Below the pieces are notes generated by a model. That model saw only the letters and a list, made by a program, of their open reading frames with translations. It searched no databases and was not told where the DNA came from. Made by a program: the position numbers and the translations under genes. From Talinum fruticosum (lineage: Eukaryota > Streptophyta > Magnoliopsida > Caryophyllales > Talinaceae): 64,000 nucleotides of DNA. The number at the start of each line of letters is the position of its first letter. Position 1 is the first letter of the stretch. This document shows, piece by piece, positions 1-11,653 of this stretch. The DNA lies in assembly GCA_021018815.1 (NCBI GenBank), contig JAITYX010000040.1, forward strand, positions 4,766,501 through 4,830,500, written 5' to 3'.

Positions 1-1036
1 TGAGATTGGGTTGTTTTTGGTTGATGGTCATAGATCGATAGACAGTCTTGAATGACCGGAGCATGTCCTTGAATTCCGAGGACACAGAGTTGATTTTGTC
101 CAGAAAGCGGAGGACAAAATGGAGGAGAGAGACTTAGAAACACCCGAGGTTGAAGCACCACCAGGTGGGGCGGGGAGAGAAAGAGGGGCTTCTTTCCGAG
201 TCCGAGGCGGAGAAGGAGGCCTCGGCTCCGAGTTGTGTACCCGGATACCAGGTTGAGTCTCCTGGTACCCGTACCCCGAAGTTCCTTTTTGCCGACAACA
301 ACGGCAGCCTCGAAACAGCGTTTGGGTCTAAGGGAGAGGAACTTTGAATTGTTTGAATACAAGGGTGAGAAGAGCACCGAAGGGAAGAGGGGTGTTTTTC
401 TTATTTTGGAGTTGAGCTGTCACAGCTGCCATCTCCTCAATGATAGAGCGGAAGAGGCCTACTTCGTAGGCCTCAAGAATGTCAAAAAGAGCTTTTAAAT
501 GCTTGAAGTTGGGATTCTCCTAGCTGGAATGCTTGAGAGAAGAAAGTTCCCATCAGCAGGAAGCATAGAAGACGTGTTTCGACTTGAGTCGAGTCACCGA
601 AAAATTTTTCCGTGATTCAGGGAACTCTTTAGCGTAATTTTCAAAGAAGTCATCAGCGACTTCGAGTGAAAGGAATGGGGTTGTTGTTCAAGAAAAGAGA
701 GGAAACCTTGAACAGGACGATGGAGGAGAGAGGTGACAAACGGTAACGTTACGAACCCCGGAGGTTAGGACACCTTCGGAGCTTCCGAGATGAGTGTAAA
801 ACTCGGATACGAGTTCGAGCATATATGAACTCGCTGAAACAAAGAAAGTTATAAACATCGGTTGTTTAGATGTGGGGCAACCATGAGAATTTGGTGGTTG
901 GGAAGAACTTGTCATCCGAGCACGAGATGCTTTGTTTGACAACGAGTTTAGAAGTTGAAGAGCCTTCTTGGCTTTTTGTGCGTGGCTTCTTCGAGGAAGA
1001 GCCAAGAAAGTCGAGGTGAGAACCTCTCTTAGGCAT
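1..1036 (-). pseudogene. Downstream (env-position) ORF of C1, 5' part
   Basis: This is an ORF after pol on the same strand, starting with ATG at 1036 (MPKRG). The N-terminus is basic (SSSKKPRTK within the first 30 residues, resembling a nuclear localisation signal), followed by the conserved phrases DDKFFPTTKFSWLPHI and, near base 400, LPFGALLTLVFKQFKVPLP. The same phrases recur in C3 (59371 down to about 51500). They remind me of the 'putative plant transposon protein' type domain seen in many plant retroelements; this is from memory. SIRE elements are known for an envelope-like ORF here, but I see no clear signal peptide or fusion-type membrane segment. Several frame changes interrupt it, and it runs off the window. 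Its stretch around 434-460 is the empty-site counterpart of the CACTA insertion in C3. Confidence 0.6.
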
Positions 1037-1277
1037 TTTGAAGAAGAAAAGAGAGAAGTGAAACTTTGAGAGAGAATAGAAGAGAGTAGATCGACGAGAG
1101 TGAAAGAAAAAGAGTAGAAGAAAGAGTTGAGAGTAGTCGAGCTTACTTGAGATGAGCTTCACGTCGCTTGAAAATGTGCGAGAGATCATTGTAGACGTAG
1201 AGAGCTTCGCGAGAAGTTTTGCTTTTGAGAGAGAGAGTAAATGAAATGTAAAGTAGCGAGACGAAGGAGAATAGGCG

Positions 1278-1286
1278 CTATTTATA
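1278..1286 (-). promoter_or_regulatory. Internal TATA box upstream of the downstream ORF (C1)
   Basis: TATAAATAG on the minus strand lies about 240 bases before the MPKRG start codon. It follows several AACGG/CCGTT cores and precedes a long CT-rich leader. Equivalent boxes occur at the same place in C3 (59616-59624) and C4 (17012-17020), so it is a family feature. The leader contains a GTAAG-type donor near 1148 and a pyrimidine-rich stretch ending in AAAG near 1065, so a short 5' UTR intron of roughly 80 bases is possible. Confidence 0.6.
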
Positions 1287-1698
1287 GGAAAATAATCGTC
1301 CTTCAACGCAACGCTATTTATATATATCCGTTCGACTCAGCTCTTTCATCAGTCACCTCGGACCGGTGTGACGGTTCTCTTCTCAACGGTTCAAATTTGA
1401 GCGGTTTGACTTCCAACGGCTAGAAGTCCGATCACAATGAGCGAGAGAGAGAAAAAAGATTTTGAAAATAAATTCTGAAATTCTCCACTTATCTAGAGAT
1501 GATTTCGAGTTTTGATGTCCATTTTTCTCAACATATGAGTTTGACTCGAGATAAGTTTTCCGAGTGACTCGGAAAATAGAAATAAATAATAACTATCAGC
1601 TCAGTATCACTAAATCCACTCGAACAAATGGTTATTAACGATTTGAAAGCACATAACACATAATCATGCAATGAGATAGTCACAAAGGAAGCACATAA

Positions 1699-4600
1699 TT
1701 ATGCATTTAGCATTCCAAGCTCATTCCTAATAAAAAAAAGCTGATCCTCACCAAGAGGCTTAGTAAAGATATCAGCTAATTGAAGATTAGTAGGAATGAA
1801 ATCAAGTTCGATATCACCTTTCTCAGAATAGTCTCTTAAGAAATGATACCGACCTCAATGTGTTTTGTTTTTGAGTGCTTGAACCGAATTTTTGATGATG
1901 TTGATTGCACTTTGATTATCACACTTGATTGGAACCGATTTGAAACAAAGTCCGAGATCTCTCAAGTGTGGCTTTATTCATAGGATCACGTGCACAGCAT
2001 GCTCCAGCTGCAATATACTCGGCTTCAGGAGTTGATAGGATATTAAGGATTGACCTAGAAATTGGCATGCTCCTGAAGTGCTCTTTCTATCAACTTTGTA
2101 TCCGAGTGTAATCCGCATCTGCGTATCTAGTGAGAGTCGGTTACGAGTCTCATGAGTACCATAGACTTAAGTTTTGAGTCCCTGCAAGATATCTCGAATA
2201 TTCTCTTCACCGCATAAACATACACTCGAACATTATATCCGGCCGGCTGGAAGTAAGATATAGCAAAGATCCAATCATACCTCGATAGAGTTTCGATCTA
2301 TTGCTTTACCTCTCTCGTCCGAGTCAAGTTTTATACTACTGCTCATGGGTGTAGATGCGTGCTTTGCATCTTGGAGTTTGTATTTCTTCAGCAGCTCCTT
2401 GGTATACTTTGATTGATGGACATAGATTCCATCTTTGTCTTTTCCGATTTGTAGACCAAGGAAGAAATTGAGTTCTCCCATCATACTCATTTAAAATTCC
2501 CGACTCATTAACTCGGAAAATTCTTGGCACAGAATTTCATTAGTAGCTCCAAAAATTATATCATCAACATAGATCCGAACAATAAGGAAATCTTTCCCCT
2601 TGGTTTTTATAAAGAGAGTCTTGTCGATCCGACCTCTTCTAAAATCATTTTGAACCAAGAAATTGCTCAATCTTTCATACCAAGCTCGGGAGCTTCTTTA
2701 AGACCATAAAGAGCTTTTTGAAGCTTGAAAACATGATTTGGAAATTCTGAGTTTTCAAAACCAGCAGGCTGCTCGACATAGACGTCCTCTTCAATAAAAC
2801 CATTGAGGAAGGCGCACTTAACATCCATTTGATATAATTTAATATTCATGCTAGATGCAAATGCCAACAGGATTCTAATTGCTTCAATTCGGCAACAGGT
2901 GCAAAGGTTTCCCCACAATCAATCCCTTCTTCTTGATTGTAACCTTGAGCCACAAGTCTACCCTTGTTACTGACTACCAACCCACCTTCATCCAGTTTGT
3001 TCTTGAAAACCCATTTAGTTCCTATGACTGGGTGATCGGAAGGTCATTAGGTCGAGTCCGGACTTTCGAATTGATTGAGTTCCTCTTGCATAGCCTCTAC
3101 CCATTCATGTTCATTTAGGGCCTCTAGTGCATTTTTGGGTTCGGTTAATGAAATGAATGCAGTGAATGCACATAGATTTTGAAGAGAGGAACAAGTTCTT
3201 ACCCCACTTGTTGATATCGGATAATATGTTCTCTAGTGGGTGGCTAGAAGCATACTTGAATGCTCTACCTGTTCTCCGATTCACTAGATTTGTAGGTTGA
3301 ACTTCCCGATCTTCGAAGCTTGTTCCGAGTGATCTTCTTCATTAGCTTGTTCATTCCGAGCGGACTCTTGAGCTGTCACGTTCGAGTCACATTATTCTAA
3401 GTTGCTTCATTCCGAGTTGGTTGAGTTTGAATCTTGGCGGATTCATGTTCATCACTATCATCTTTTCTGCTGAGCTTCGGATCCGAGTATGAAGACTCAC
3501 TTGGTTTTTCCTGTTCAAGCTCATCAAACACAACGTGGATGCTTTCTTCCACTTTGTTAGTTCTCTTATTAAAAATGCGATAAGCTTTACTATGAGATGA
3601 ATAACCTATAAAAATACCTTCATCTGACCGAGCATCAAACTTGGTCGAGTGATCCTTACCATTGTTATGAACAAAACATTTGCATCCAAACGGCTTGAAA
3701 TAGGAAATATTGGGTTTCTTCCCTTTGTAAAGCTCGTAAGGTGTTTTCTTCAATATGGGTCCGATGAGGCATCTTTTCAAAGTGTAGTTGGTTGTGTTGA
3801 TTGCCTCAGCCCAGAAATAGTAAGGTAGATTATGCTCAATCATCATTGTCCTTGCTATTTCTTAAGAGTTCTGTTCTTTCGCTCCACTACTCCATTTTGT
3901 TGAGGAGTTCTTGGTGCTGAGAAAAGTGTGAGAGATACCATTTTTGTCACAAAACTCGAGAATTCTAAGTAGTCGAACTCCCTTTCATGGTCAATTCGAA
4001 TTCTCCGGATCCGAGTCCGAGACTCAACTTATATTTTTCTACGAGCTTGCTTGAACTCTTTGAATGCTTCGTTCTTGTGCTTAAGAAAAGACACCAAGGT
4101 AAATCGTGAACGATCATCAATAATAACAAGTATATATGATTTACCTTCAAGGCTCTTAACAGGAATTTCACCACATAGATCCATATGCAGCAACTCAAGC
4201 ACTTTGGATGTGGAAACTGTCTTCGAGAGATTTGAATGATGATCGACTTGTTTTCCTCTTGTACAAGCTTCACAAACTCTGTCTTTCTTGAAAGCACGGT
4301 TAGGCAAACCTCTAACTAAGCCATAAGATGCTAATTTGTCAATATTATGCATGCTAACATGGCCTAATCTACGATGCCATTTCCACGAATCATCATGAAG
4401 TGATGCTTTTAAACAAGATAAGTTCGACTAGGGTCGAAAGAGGAATAAAGTAAGTGTTACCTGATCTCTTACCCGAGAGTTTGATCTCCTTGGTAGTGTC
4501 ATAAAAAATGTAACATTTGGTGTGAGTTAATCTTACCTCTTGACCTTTATCACATAATTAAGAGATGCTAAGCGATTGTACTTCAGTCCTTTGACAAGGT

Positions 4601-4880
4601 AAGCTGGGCTGACTAGATTACTTCCCTTTCAAATTCTGCCTATCCCAATTATCTTACCTTTGCTTGTCATCTCCAAAAGTGACTTTTCTTCTTTCATGCT
4701 TTTCTAACTCAAAAAGAGTCCTCGGTCTCCGACATGTGACGTGAGCATCCACTTGTGAAGATACCAGTGTCCTTTTGATCTCTTCGAGTGACCTGCAAAA
4801 CAGAGACAATCTAACCCTTCTCACTCCCTCTAACGAACCCGAGTAACACTCTTTACTTGTAGTCCTTTTCGAGGAAGAAG
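1699..4880 (-). pseudogene. C1 pol: protease, integrase, RT, RNase H (degraded)
   Basis: From high to low coordinates: a protease-like GCSRHMS-type stretch near 4730; GAG-pre-integrase and integrase core (4352-4029: LVRGLPNRAFKKDRVCEAC, then DLCGEIPVKS and VIIDDRSRFTLVSFLKHKNEAF); integrase C-terminus (3846-3397: KPFGCKCFVHNNGKDH); RT (2918-2667: MDVKCAFLNGFIEEDVYVEQ and KALYGLKEAP; 2490-2275: MSMMGELNFFLGLQ); and RNase H ending near 1699. Reading frames shift repeatedly. Compared with C3 and C4, two stretches of about 40 bases are missing in RNase H, near 2203 and 2043, each bounded by a 4-base microhomology (TGCG and TATC). Not functional as it stands. Confidence 0.85.
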
Positions 4881-6152
4881 GTTTTTCGGAACCCAGATTT
4901 GAATGACAACGTTTTTCCAATTCATTTTTCAAAGAAATGCTCTCAGAGGAAATTGACTCAAGTTGTTCTTTGAAACAAGAAGAATCGGAATTGGACTTTT
5001 CGTCCAAAGTAAAAATATACTTAGCCAAATCAACTTTGGAGAATTTGAGAAAGTACTCAATTACCTCTTAAGGATTAGATTCCTTATTTTCCGATTCCGA
5101 GTCCGACTCTAGTCCAGACTTCTAAATCGGAGATTGCCATCGGACACTTTGAGTCATCCGAGTCCTCGTCATCTTCCGATGAGTCCTCGTCACTCCATGT
5201 GGCCATCATAGCCTTTTTTCTTCTTTCTGTCCCGTTTTCTCTTTGGATAGACTTTGACTATATGATCCTTACTGCCACATTCAAAACAGCCGAGTTCTTA
5301 GTCAAAGAAAACTTTGAAGGAGATGAGTATTTACCTTTCCTATCCTTCTTGTCTTTCCTGTAGAACTCTTCTTTTGGCTTCTTATCCCATCTTTTGTGCC
5401 TCATCATTCTCTTGAAGCCTTTCGCAATAAGTGCCATGGGATCCTCTTCGAGTCGGAGGAACTCGAGATCCGCTTCTCTGGTTTACGAGGCTTTCGAGCA
5501 CTATGCTTCCGGGTAGATTTCATGAGTGAGAAGCTTTCCAATGAGCTCATCTGGCTTTAGAAGTGATAGGTTCGAGCCTCCTCTATGGTAGTCACCTTGG
5601 GACCCTATCTTTTCTTGGGTAGACTTCGAGTATCTTTCCGCACATTTCCTTGTGGGAAATCTTCTTACTCGGAGATTTGAGATTGTTGGTAATCTTAGTA
5701 AATCGAATGAACATCCGAGTGATGTTCTCTTCGGCTCCATCTTAAATAGCTCATATTTGTGAAGATATTGGCTGATCTTTGCTTATCCGACCTGGCTTGT
5801 ACCTTCATAAGTGTTAACCAGTGTGTCCCACACTTCTTTGCCTGTCACGAGCGGACACTCGGTTGTATTCTTCGAGCTGATGGCGCACATAAGAATGTTC
5901 ATTGCCTTAAAGTTCTTTCGAACTTCTCGCTTCACACGGAGTAAACTCGACTTTTGTCTTAGGAACGAGTCTAAATTCTTCTGTCTTCATGGGAATGTAG
6001 TTTCCTTGTTGTATGATGTCCCAAACATCTTCATCATGATCCAGGAGGAAACATTCCATGAGTTTCTTCCATTGAACGAAGTTGGATCCTTTGAATTTTG
6101 GTGGTCTGCTGGAAGATCTTCCTTCATCGAACTCTCCGTTGTTCCGAGCCAT
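4881..6152 (-). pseudogene. C1 gag (capsid/nucleocapsid), degraded
   Basis: The start is ATG at 6152 (MARNNGEFDEGRSSS), 46 bases after the PBS, and the same start is seen in C2 and C4. The first 80 residues include SNFVQWKKLMECFLLDHDEDVW, the usual Copia gag N-terminal region (UBN2-like from memory). A zinc knuckle lies near 5300-5250 (CFECGSKDHIVKVYP; the last Cys of the CCHC pattern is Tyr). A glutamate/serine-rich segment follows, coiled-coil-like in its spacing (5028-4880). Several frame breaks occur. Gag would bind RNA and form the particle that packages the element transcript in the cytoplasm. Confidence 0.8.
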
Positions 6153-6197
6153 TTGATCTTTATACCTTTGGATGGTTAGATCCTTTCTGAAAGGCTA

Positions 6198-6209
6198 GGC
6201 TCGATACCA
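6198..6209 (-). other. Primer binding site of C1 (initiator Met tRNA type)
   Basis: The minus strand reads TGGTATCGAGCC two bases after the 5' LTR terminal CA. The plant initiator tRNA-Met complement is TGGTATCAGAGCC. The A of CAG is missing, as in the other three PBS copies of this window. Confidence 0.75.
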
Positions 6210-6211
6210 AT

Positions 6212-7807
6212 TGAAGGTTTGCTCGGGGAGAAACTAAGTCACCCTAAAGGGGGTGAATAGGGTGATGGAAGATTTTTCTGAAAATCAAACTCTTTTGAGC
6301 AGGAGACAGACAGAAACAGATTCCGAGTCTAAAATAGAGTCGGAAAAGTATGAACTCGGAATTGGAGTGAGGAGTCAAGAAGCGGATAAAGCTGAAACGT
6401 TTAATGCATGCGAGTCTAGAATGTACTCGAAAGTGGGAACACGAAAGTACGTGGAAACCCTCCTAGGGCGAGAAAACCACGGACCGTGCTAATCCAAGCA
6501 CGAAGTCAAGTCCACTATTTTGAGTACACAAAATACAGTAGATTGATCGAACCCCGAGTTGTTCCCTTAAACAACTCCTTACAAGTTTTCCTAGACTCGA
6601 AATTCCCTTATCTCGATCTAGTACTTCCTAGCCGAGATAACCCTTACAGCTTAGGGACAAGCGAGCTGAGTTAACCCTTACGGCTCGATCAAGGGACCTT
6701 ATTTAGAGAGTAAGAAAGAGAGTGTTTGTAACTAAGTACAAGACCTTACAACTCGGAATATAATGAATTACAGAGTGGGAGTTGTAAGTAGAAGATTGAG
6801 AATGAATACAATGACTTTGCTCAAGTACGTGTATTAACAATAGGTTCGGCAATCTTCAAGTCTTGAAAGTTGGCTTCTATTTATAGATGACCAAGCAGCA
6901 TAGCCGTTGTCTCCATCTTCGACTTTTATGACCGTTGTTAAGGACGTTCGAGTCACCCGGAAAGTATCCGTTGAGATATGAACATTGAGCAACGGTTCTT
7001 GACTACTTTGGAAGTCCCAAAACCACTCGGTGGTGTCTTGAAATATAAGGTGGAAACCACCGTTTAGCTTAGCGTTGCAGTTTTCCAGTTTTGGAAATAG
7101 ACAGCCCTTACGCAATCTTACGGGGCTAGGTCATAGGTGGAAAAAACCTTGTCTCGCTGGTGATTTGACGTTTTGAAACCAGGTAACTTTTGTAATTCAA
7201 AAGTGTAGCCTTGTTTGAATAACTTACAAAAGTAAATCAAATGGGTTCTCAAAGTATAAAATACTTTGGTGCAAGATTAGACACGAGATAATAATATAAT
7301 TAAGATAATTAAATGACTAATTATCTAAATTAGAAAAGGAATGGAATTTTCCGAGTCTAATATCCATGAAACTCAAAATTCCATCCGAGTTAGTCTAAGC
7401 GAGAATCAAGTTACATAAAAAACATCGAGTGAAATAAACTTGATATAGACTAATCATGGTTCGGACTAGTAGCGCTAATTATAACAAAATAAGACCTGTA
7501 ACATGGAGTCGGACCTGAGTGCGGTTATGCGAATACTAGTTATTTGAACATGCGATAATTCTAAGCGATGAGAGACTCGGAACCGAGTGAAACAGCGTGG
7601 GTGCATATCTGTTTTTCGAGTCACTCGAGAGACAAGCAAGAATACATGAAGTAATTGCTATATCACTTAGAGAAAAATACTATATCACTCGGAAAAGTTT
7701 CTAAGGTACGAGAGAATGCCTTGGAATCAAAACTCTATAAGTGAGAAATCCTTATACCGATTCCTTTGATAGAAGTCGAAATGTGCGGAGTAAAGTCCGA
7801 GTCTTCA
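6212..7807 (-). repeat. 5' LTR of C1
   Basis: This is an LTR of about 1.6 kb on the minus strand, beginning TGAAGACTCGG at 7807 and ending CCTTCA at 6212, directly before the PBS. A TATAAATAG box lies at 6886-6878 with AACGG-containing sequence upstream. The boundaries agree with the solo LTR at 42708-44260, which has a clean target duplication, and with the C3 LTR at 48675-50254. Confidence 0.85.
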
Positions 7808-9025
7808 AAGTTTGTTTACTCTAATATTCTTTATCCGACTTGATTGACTACTAGAATGACTTAGATGGAATTTGAGTTTCATTGATATTAGACTCGAAAT
7901 TTCCTTTTCTTTTCGACCCGAGATAATTATCTCTTAATTATCTTAATTATAATATTATTTGTGTCTAATCTTGGACCAAAGTATTTTATACTTTGAGAAC
8001 CAAATTTGATTTACTTTTATAGGTTATTCAAACGAGGCTATCCTAATCTCAAATACAAAAGAAACCAGCTTCAAAACGTCAAATCACCAGCGAGATAAGG
8101 CTTTTTCCACCTATGACCTAGCCCCGGACGATCGTGTCGAGCCGACAATTTCCAAAGCTGGAAATCTGCAACACCAAGCTAAACGGTGGTTTCCACCTTA
8201 CTTTTGAAGACACCGCCGGTGGTTTTAGGTACTTCCAAGGAGTCAAGAGTCGTTGTCTAACGTTCATATTTCAAACGGATATTTTCCGAGTGACTCGAAA
8301 TTCCATTACAACGGTCACAAAGGGCTCTCGGTCGGAAGATGGACACAACGACTATGCTGCTTGGTCATCTATAAATAGAAACCAACTCTCAAGACTTGAA
8401 GATTGCTTGAACCAATTGTAAAACTACATACTTCATCAAAAGTCATTGTATTCATTCTCAATCTTCTACTTACAACTCCAATTACGTATTTCATTATATT
8501 CCGAGTTGTAAGGTCTTGTACTCGATTACAAACTCTCTTCTTACTCTCTAAGTAAGGTCCCTTGACCGAGCTGTAAGGGTTAACTCAACTCGGTTGTCCC
8601 TAGCTGTAAGGGTTATCTCAGCTAGGAAATACTAGATTAGATAAGGGAATTTCTAAGTTTAGGAAAACACTTGTAAGGGGTTGTCTAAGGGAACACCTTG
8701 GGTTGAGTCGGTTCTCTGTATTTGTGGATTCAAAATAGTGGATTTGACTTCGTGCTTGGATTAGCACGGTCCGTGGTTTTCGCCCCGGAGGGTTTCCACG
8801 TACTTTTGTGTCACCGGTTTTCGAGTTCATTTTACACTCGGATTTTCTATTTGTTTAGTCTATTCTACTTCTAAATTCTTTACTGATTTCGAGTCGGGTC
8901 TTTTCTAAGTTCATTTGTCACTCCAACTCTACTCGGACGAATTTATTCTTTAATCGAAGCAAATTTTATCATTACCCTATTCACCCCCTCTAGAGTGACT
9001 TAGTCTCTCCAAGAGCTAACTTTCA
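7808..9025 (+). repeat. 5' LTR remnant of C2, broken on the left by C1
   Basis: Plus-strand SIRE LTR lacking its first few hundred bases, which lie left of the C1 insertion. It has a TATAAATAG box at 8370-8378 preceded by AACGG cores, and the usual LTR end (CACCCTATTCACCCCCT, then ACTTTCA at 9025). The PBS TGGTATCGAGCC follows at 9028-9039. Confidence 0.85.
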
Positions 9026-9084
9026 ATTGGTATCGAGCCTAGCATTTCAAAAAGGATCTAACCGTCCAAAGGTCCGAAGATCAA

Positions 9085-9765
9085 ATGGCTCGGAACAACG
9101 GAGAGTTCGATGAAGGAAGATCTTCCAGCAGATCACCAAAGTTCAAAGGATCCAACTTCGTGCACTTGGAAGAAACTCGTGGAATGTTCCTACTTGGATC
9201 ATGATGAGGATGTATGGAACATCATACAAGTGGGCAACTACATTCCCATGAAGACAAAAGAAACAAGACTCGTTCCCAAGACAAAGGCCGAGTTCACTCT
9301 CGATGAAGCGAGAAGTTCGAAATAACTTTAAGGCAATGAACATTCCGATGTGCGCTATCAGCTCGAAGAATACAATCGAGTGTCCGCTCGTGACACAGCT
9401 AAAGAAGTATGGGATACGCTAGTCAACACCTATGAAGGTACAAGCCAGGTCGGACAAGCAAATGTAAGCCGATATCTTCATAAGTATGAGCTATTCAAGA
9501 TGGAGCCGAAGAAAACATCACTCGGATCTTCATCCGATTTACTAGGATTACCAGCAATCTCAAATCTCTAGGTAAAAATATTTTCCACGAGGAAATATAC
9601 GGAAAAATACTCAAAAGCCTACCCAAGAAAAGATGGGGTCCCAAGGTGACTCGCTATCGAAGAGGCTCAGAAATTATCACTACTAAAGCCGGATGAACTC
9701 ATTAGGAAGCTTCTCACCCATGAGATCCACCTGGAAGAAGAGGATGCAGAGGTCAGCACCAAAAA
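9085..9765 (+). pseudogene. C2 gag fragment
   Basis: ATG at 9085 opens MARNNGEFDEGRSSS, as in C1 and C4, but a frame change occurs after about 30 codons. Later pieces are readable in other frames: DHDEDVWNIIQVGNYIPMKT (9200-9260) and RDTAKEVWDTLVNTYEGTSQ (9390-9450). The match to the C4 gag ends near 9765, where an unrelated Gypsy-type LTR begins. No pol follows, so this copy was cut within gag. Confidence 0.8.
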
Positions 9766-9769
9766 TCAA

Positions 9770-11140
9770 TGATATTTATTCAGTTTTGGGTTATATTTTG
9801 TTTTTGGGCTTAAATTCGAGAGATTCGAGACAAATTTGATAAAAAGCGATGAAGAGGAGAGTTCGGGCCCAAGAGGAGGCAAGGAAGAAGCCTAAAGCAC
9901 ACCAAGAGACCTTGCACGGCCCCTTGTGCGAAGCTACACAGCCGTGCGGATCATCGGCGAAGCTTCCGAAGTCAAGAAAGGCCGCACGACCCTCGTGCAC
10001 ATCTCGCACGGCCGTGCGAGAAGTTACTGAGTTGAAGTCGTGCACGGTACCCCGTGCGAAGCTGCACGGCCGTGCGAATCGTCCAGAGAGTTCAGAGTTT
10101 TCTCACAGCCAGCCGTGCGAGACCTGCACGGCCGTGCGAATCCGCCGCATAAACCCGCACGGTATCCCGTGCGACCTGCACTGACTGTGCGACTACTCAT
10201 TTTCGCGGATATTTAAGTTTCCAAATTGTAATTTTCAGGGATCTTTTCAGAATTCTAAATTTTAGCTAGGGTTTTCGAGAGGCAGCCCCAAGGGAGACTC
10301 AAGAACACTCAATTCTAATTTTCTACTTCAAGTTTATGTATGATTGAATCGCTTCAAGTTTTTATTCGGTAATCGTAACTTCTTCTCTTTATCTTTTCTT
10401 CACAATTTCTCTTCATTCCTTCATGGTTATGTTCCCTAAATTATGTCAATTGTTTAGTATCATGTTTAGGGGCTAATTTCTCTACTTAGGTTGGGATTAA
10501 TCCTTATTATGCCTTGATAATCATGAATTGAATGCCAATTGAATTGTTCTATGCTTGTTAGGTTAGAATTCCCTTCGCTCATCACTTTTTCATTGATTTC
10601 CTCGAAAGAGGACTCATATGTTTTTATTAGGGTTTTCTAAACATCAAAAGATGAGAACTTACCTAGAATAACGTTGTGAGCGATTAGAACTCCAATATGA
10701 AGATAATTAAGGTTTTAATCGGGGTTGTGAGATGCATTCTTTATGATTTTGCTCTTTGTTAATCCTATAAAAATAGGTGATTAGATTGTGCAAGATTAGT
10801 CTTTGACCTTCGAAAGTAAGCGAAGATATGTTTAACTTGGTATCTCCCCTTCTAAACTGCTAGCATAGGCAAATCTCAAGCGGTATTTGATGTTGATTTT
10901 AGGCATAGTAGTGTGATTAATCCCAATCTAAGGCTTGTTATTCATTGATCTCTCATAGTTATTTTGTTTCTAGTTGAATCCAAAAAACCAAATCACCTGT
11001 CGAAGTGAGTTTTTACCTAGATTAGAGTTTTTAGGCGGATTTAGTATTTGAAAATGAGTTCCTTGTGGACACGACCCGTACTTGCCGGTTCCCAGCCTAC
11101 AGCTACCCCTTGCACTTGCGGTAAAATATTTCTCTCAACA
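9770..11140 (+). repeat. Gypsy-type (Athila/TAT-like) LTR, apparently solo
   Basis: A block of about 1.37 kb starting TGATATTTATT and ending TCTCTCAACA separates C2 gag from mid-LTR sequence of C4. Its 3' end (GTTCCTTGTGGACACGACCC, then TACTTGCCGG) and the stretch around 10440-10560 (TAGGGGCTAATTTCTC and similar) are typical of Athila/TAT-type Gypsy LTRs from memory. The first 450 bases hold an array of GCACGG/CCGTGC inverted repeats. I see no target duplication (ATCAA on the left, TTAAC on the right), so the boundary is probably a rearrangement rather than a simple insertion. Confidence 0.5.
9905..10195 (+). repeat. Array of GCACGGCCGTGC palindromes
   Basis: The perfect palindrome GCACGGCCGTGC occurs three times (near 10009, 10064 and 10124). 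It alternates with imperfect hairpins of the type GCACGGtaccCCGTGC (near 9915, 9982, 10043 and 10158). Each could fold into a short GC-rich stem. The array lies in the first part of the LTR at 9770-11140. Confidence 0.8.
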
Positions 11141-11594
11141 TTAACTCAGCTCAGTTGTCCCTAGTCTTAAGGGTTATCTCGGTTAGGAAGTACTAGATCA
11201 AATAAGGGAATTTATGAGTCTAGGAAAAACTAGTAAGGAGTTGTCTAAGGGAGCAACACGGGTTGAGTCGATCTATCGCATTTTGTGAATTCAAAATAGT
11301 GGATTTTCACTTCGTGCTTGGATTAGCACGGTCCGTGGTTTTCCGCCCCAGGAGAGTTTCCACGTACTTTCGAGTTATTACTTTTCCGAGTGCATTCCGG
11401 ACTCGGATAGTTCTAAAGTGTTGTTTAATGCGCTTCGTTACTTTGCACTCGAATTATGAGTTTATGCTTTTACGAGTCCATCCTTGCCTCTCACTCACTT
11501 CGATTCTTATCTATTTTAAATCTAGAAGTAAATTTCCTCATCACCCTATTCACCCCCTCTAAGGTGATTTATACTCTCTAAGAGCAAACCTTGA
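11141..11594 (+). repeat. 3' part of the C4 5' LTR
   Basis: It matches the last part of the C2 LTR (from GTTAACTCAACTCGG at 8578 to the end). It ends CTTGA at 11594 where other copies have CTTCA, so the terminal CA is mutated. PBS TGGTATCGAGCC follows at 11597-11608. Confidence 0.85.
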
Positions 11595-11653
11595 ATTGGT
11601 ATCGAGCCTAGCCTTTCAAAAAGGATCTAACCATCCAAAGGTCTAAAGATCAA

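Larger units (their letters stand above)
1..7807 (-). mobile_element. SIRE-type Copia LTR retrotransposon, copy C1 (3' end outside window)
   Basis: Reading the minus strand from 7807 downwards gives 5' LTR (7807-6212), primer binding site, gag, protease, integrase, reverse transcriptase, RNase H (pol ends near 1699), a spacer with a TATA box, and the start of a downstream ORF that runs off the window at base 1. The domain order (integrase before RT) defines Copia. RT/RNase H phrases such as MSMMGELNFFLGLQ match the SIRE lineage as I know it. The element sits inside the plus-strand LTR of C2: sequence right of 7807 is mid-LTR of the same family, so C1 is the younger insertion. The target duplication would be AAGTT (7808-7812), but its partner is outside the window. 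Confidence 0.9.

Noticed and set aside
150..498. Plus-strand ORFs at the window start
   Set aside because: They are antisense shadows of the downstream ORF of C1, which is supported on the minus strand by the C3 copy.
9905..10195. CRISPR-like array
   Set aside because: The repeats are short palindromes at irregular spacing in a plant LTR; no prokaryotic context exists.
9765..11145. Simple insertion of the Gypsy LTR at 9770-11140
   Set aside because: Left flank is gag of C2 and right flank is mid-LTR of C4, with no shared duplication. Recombination or deletion fits better.
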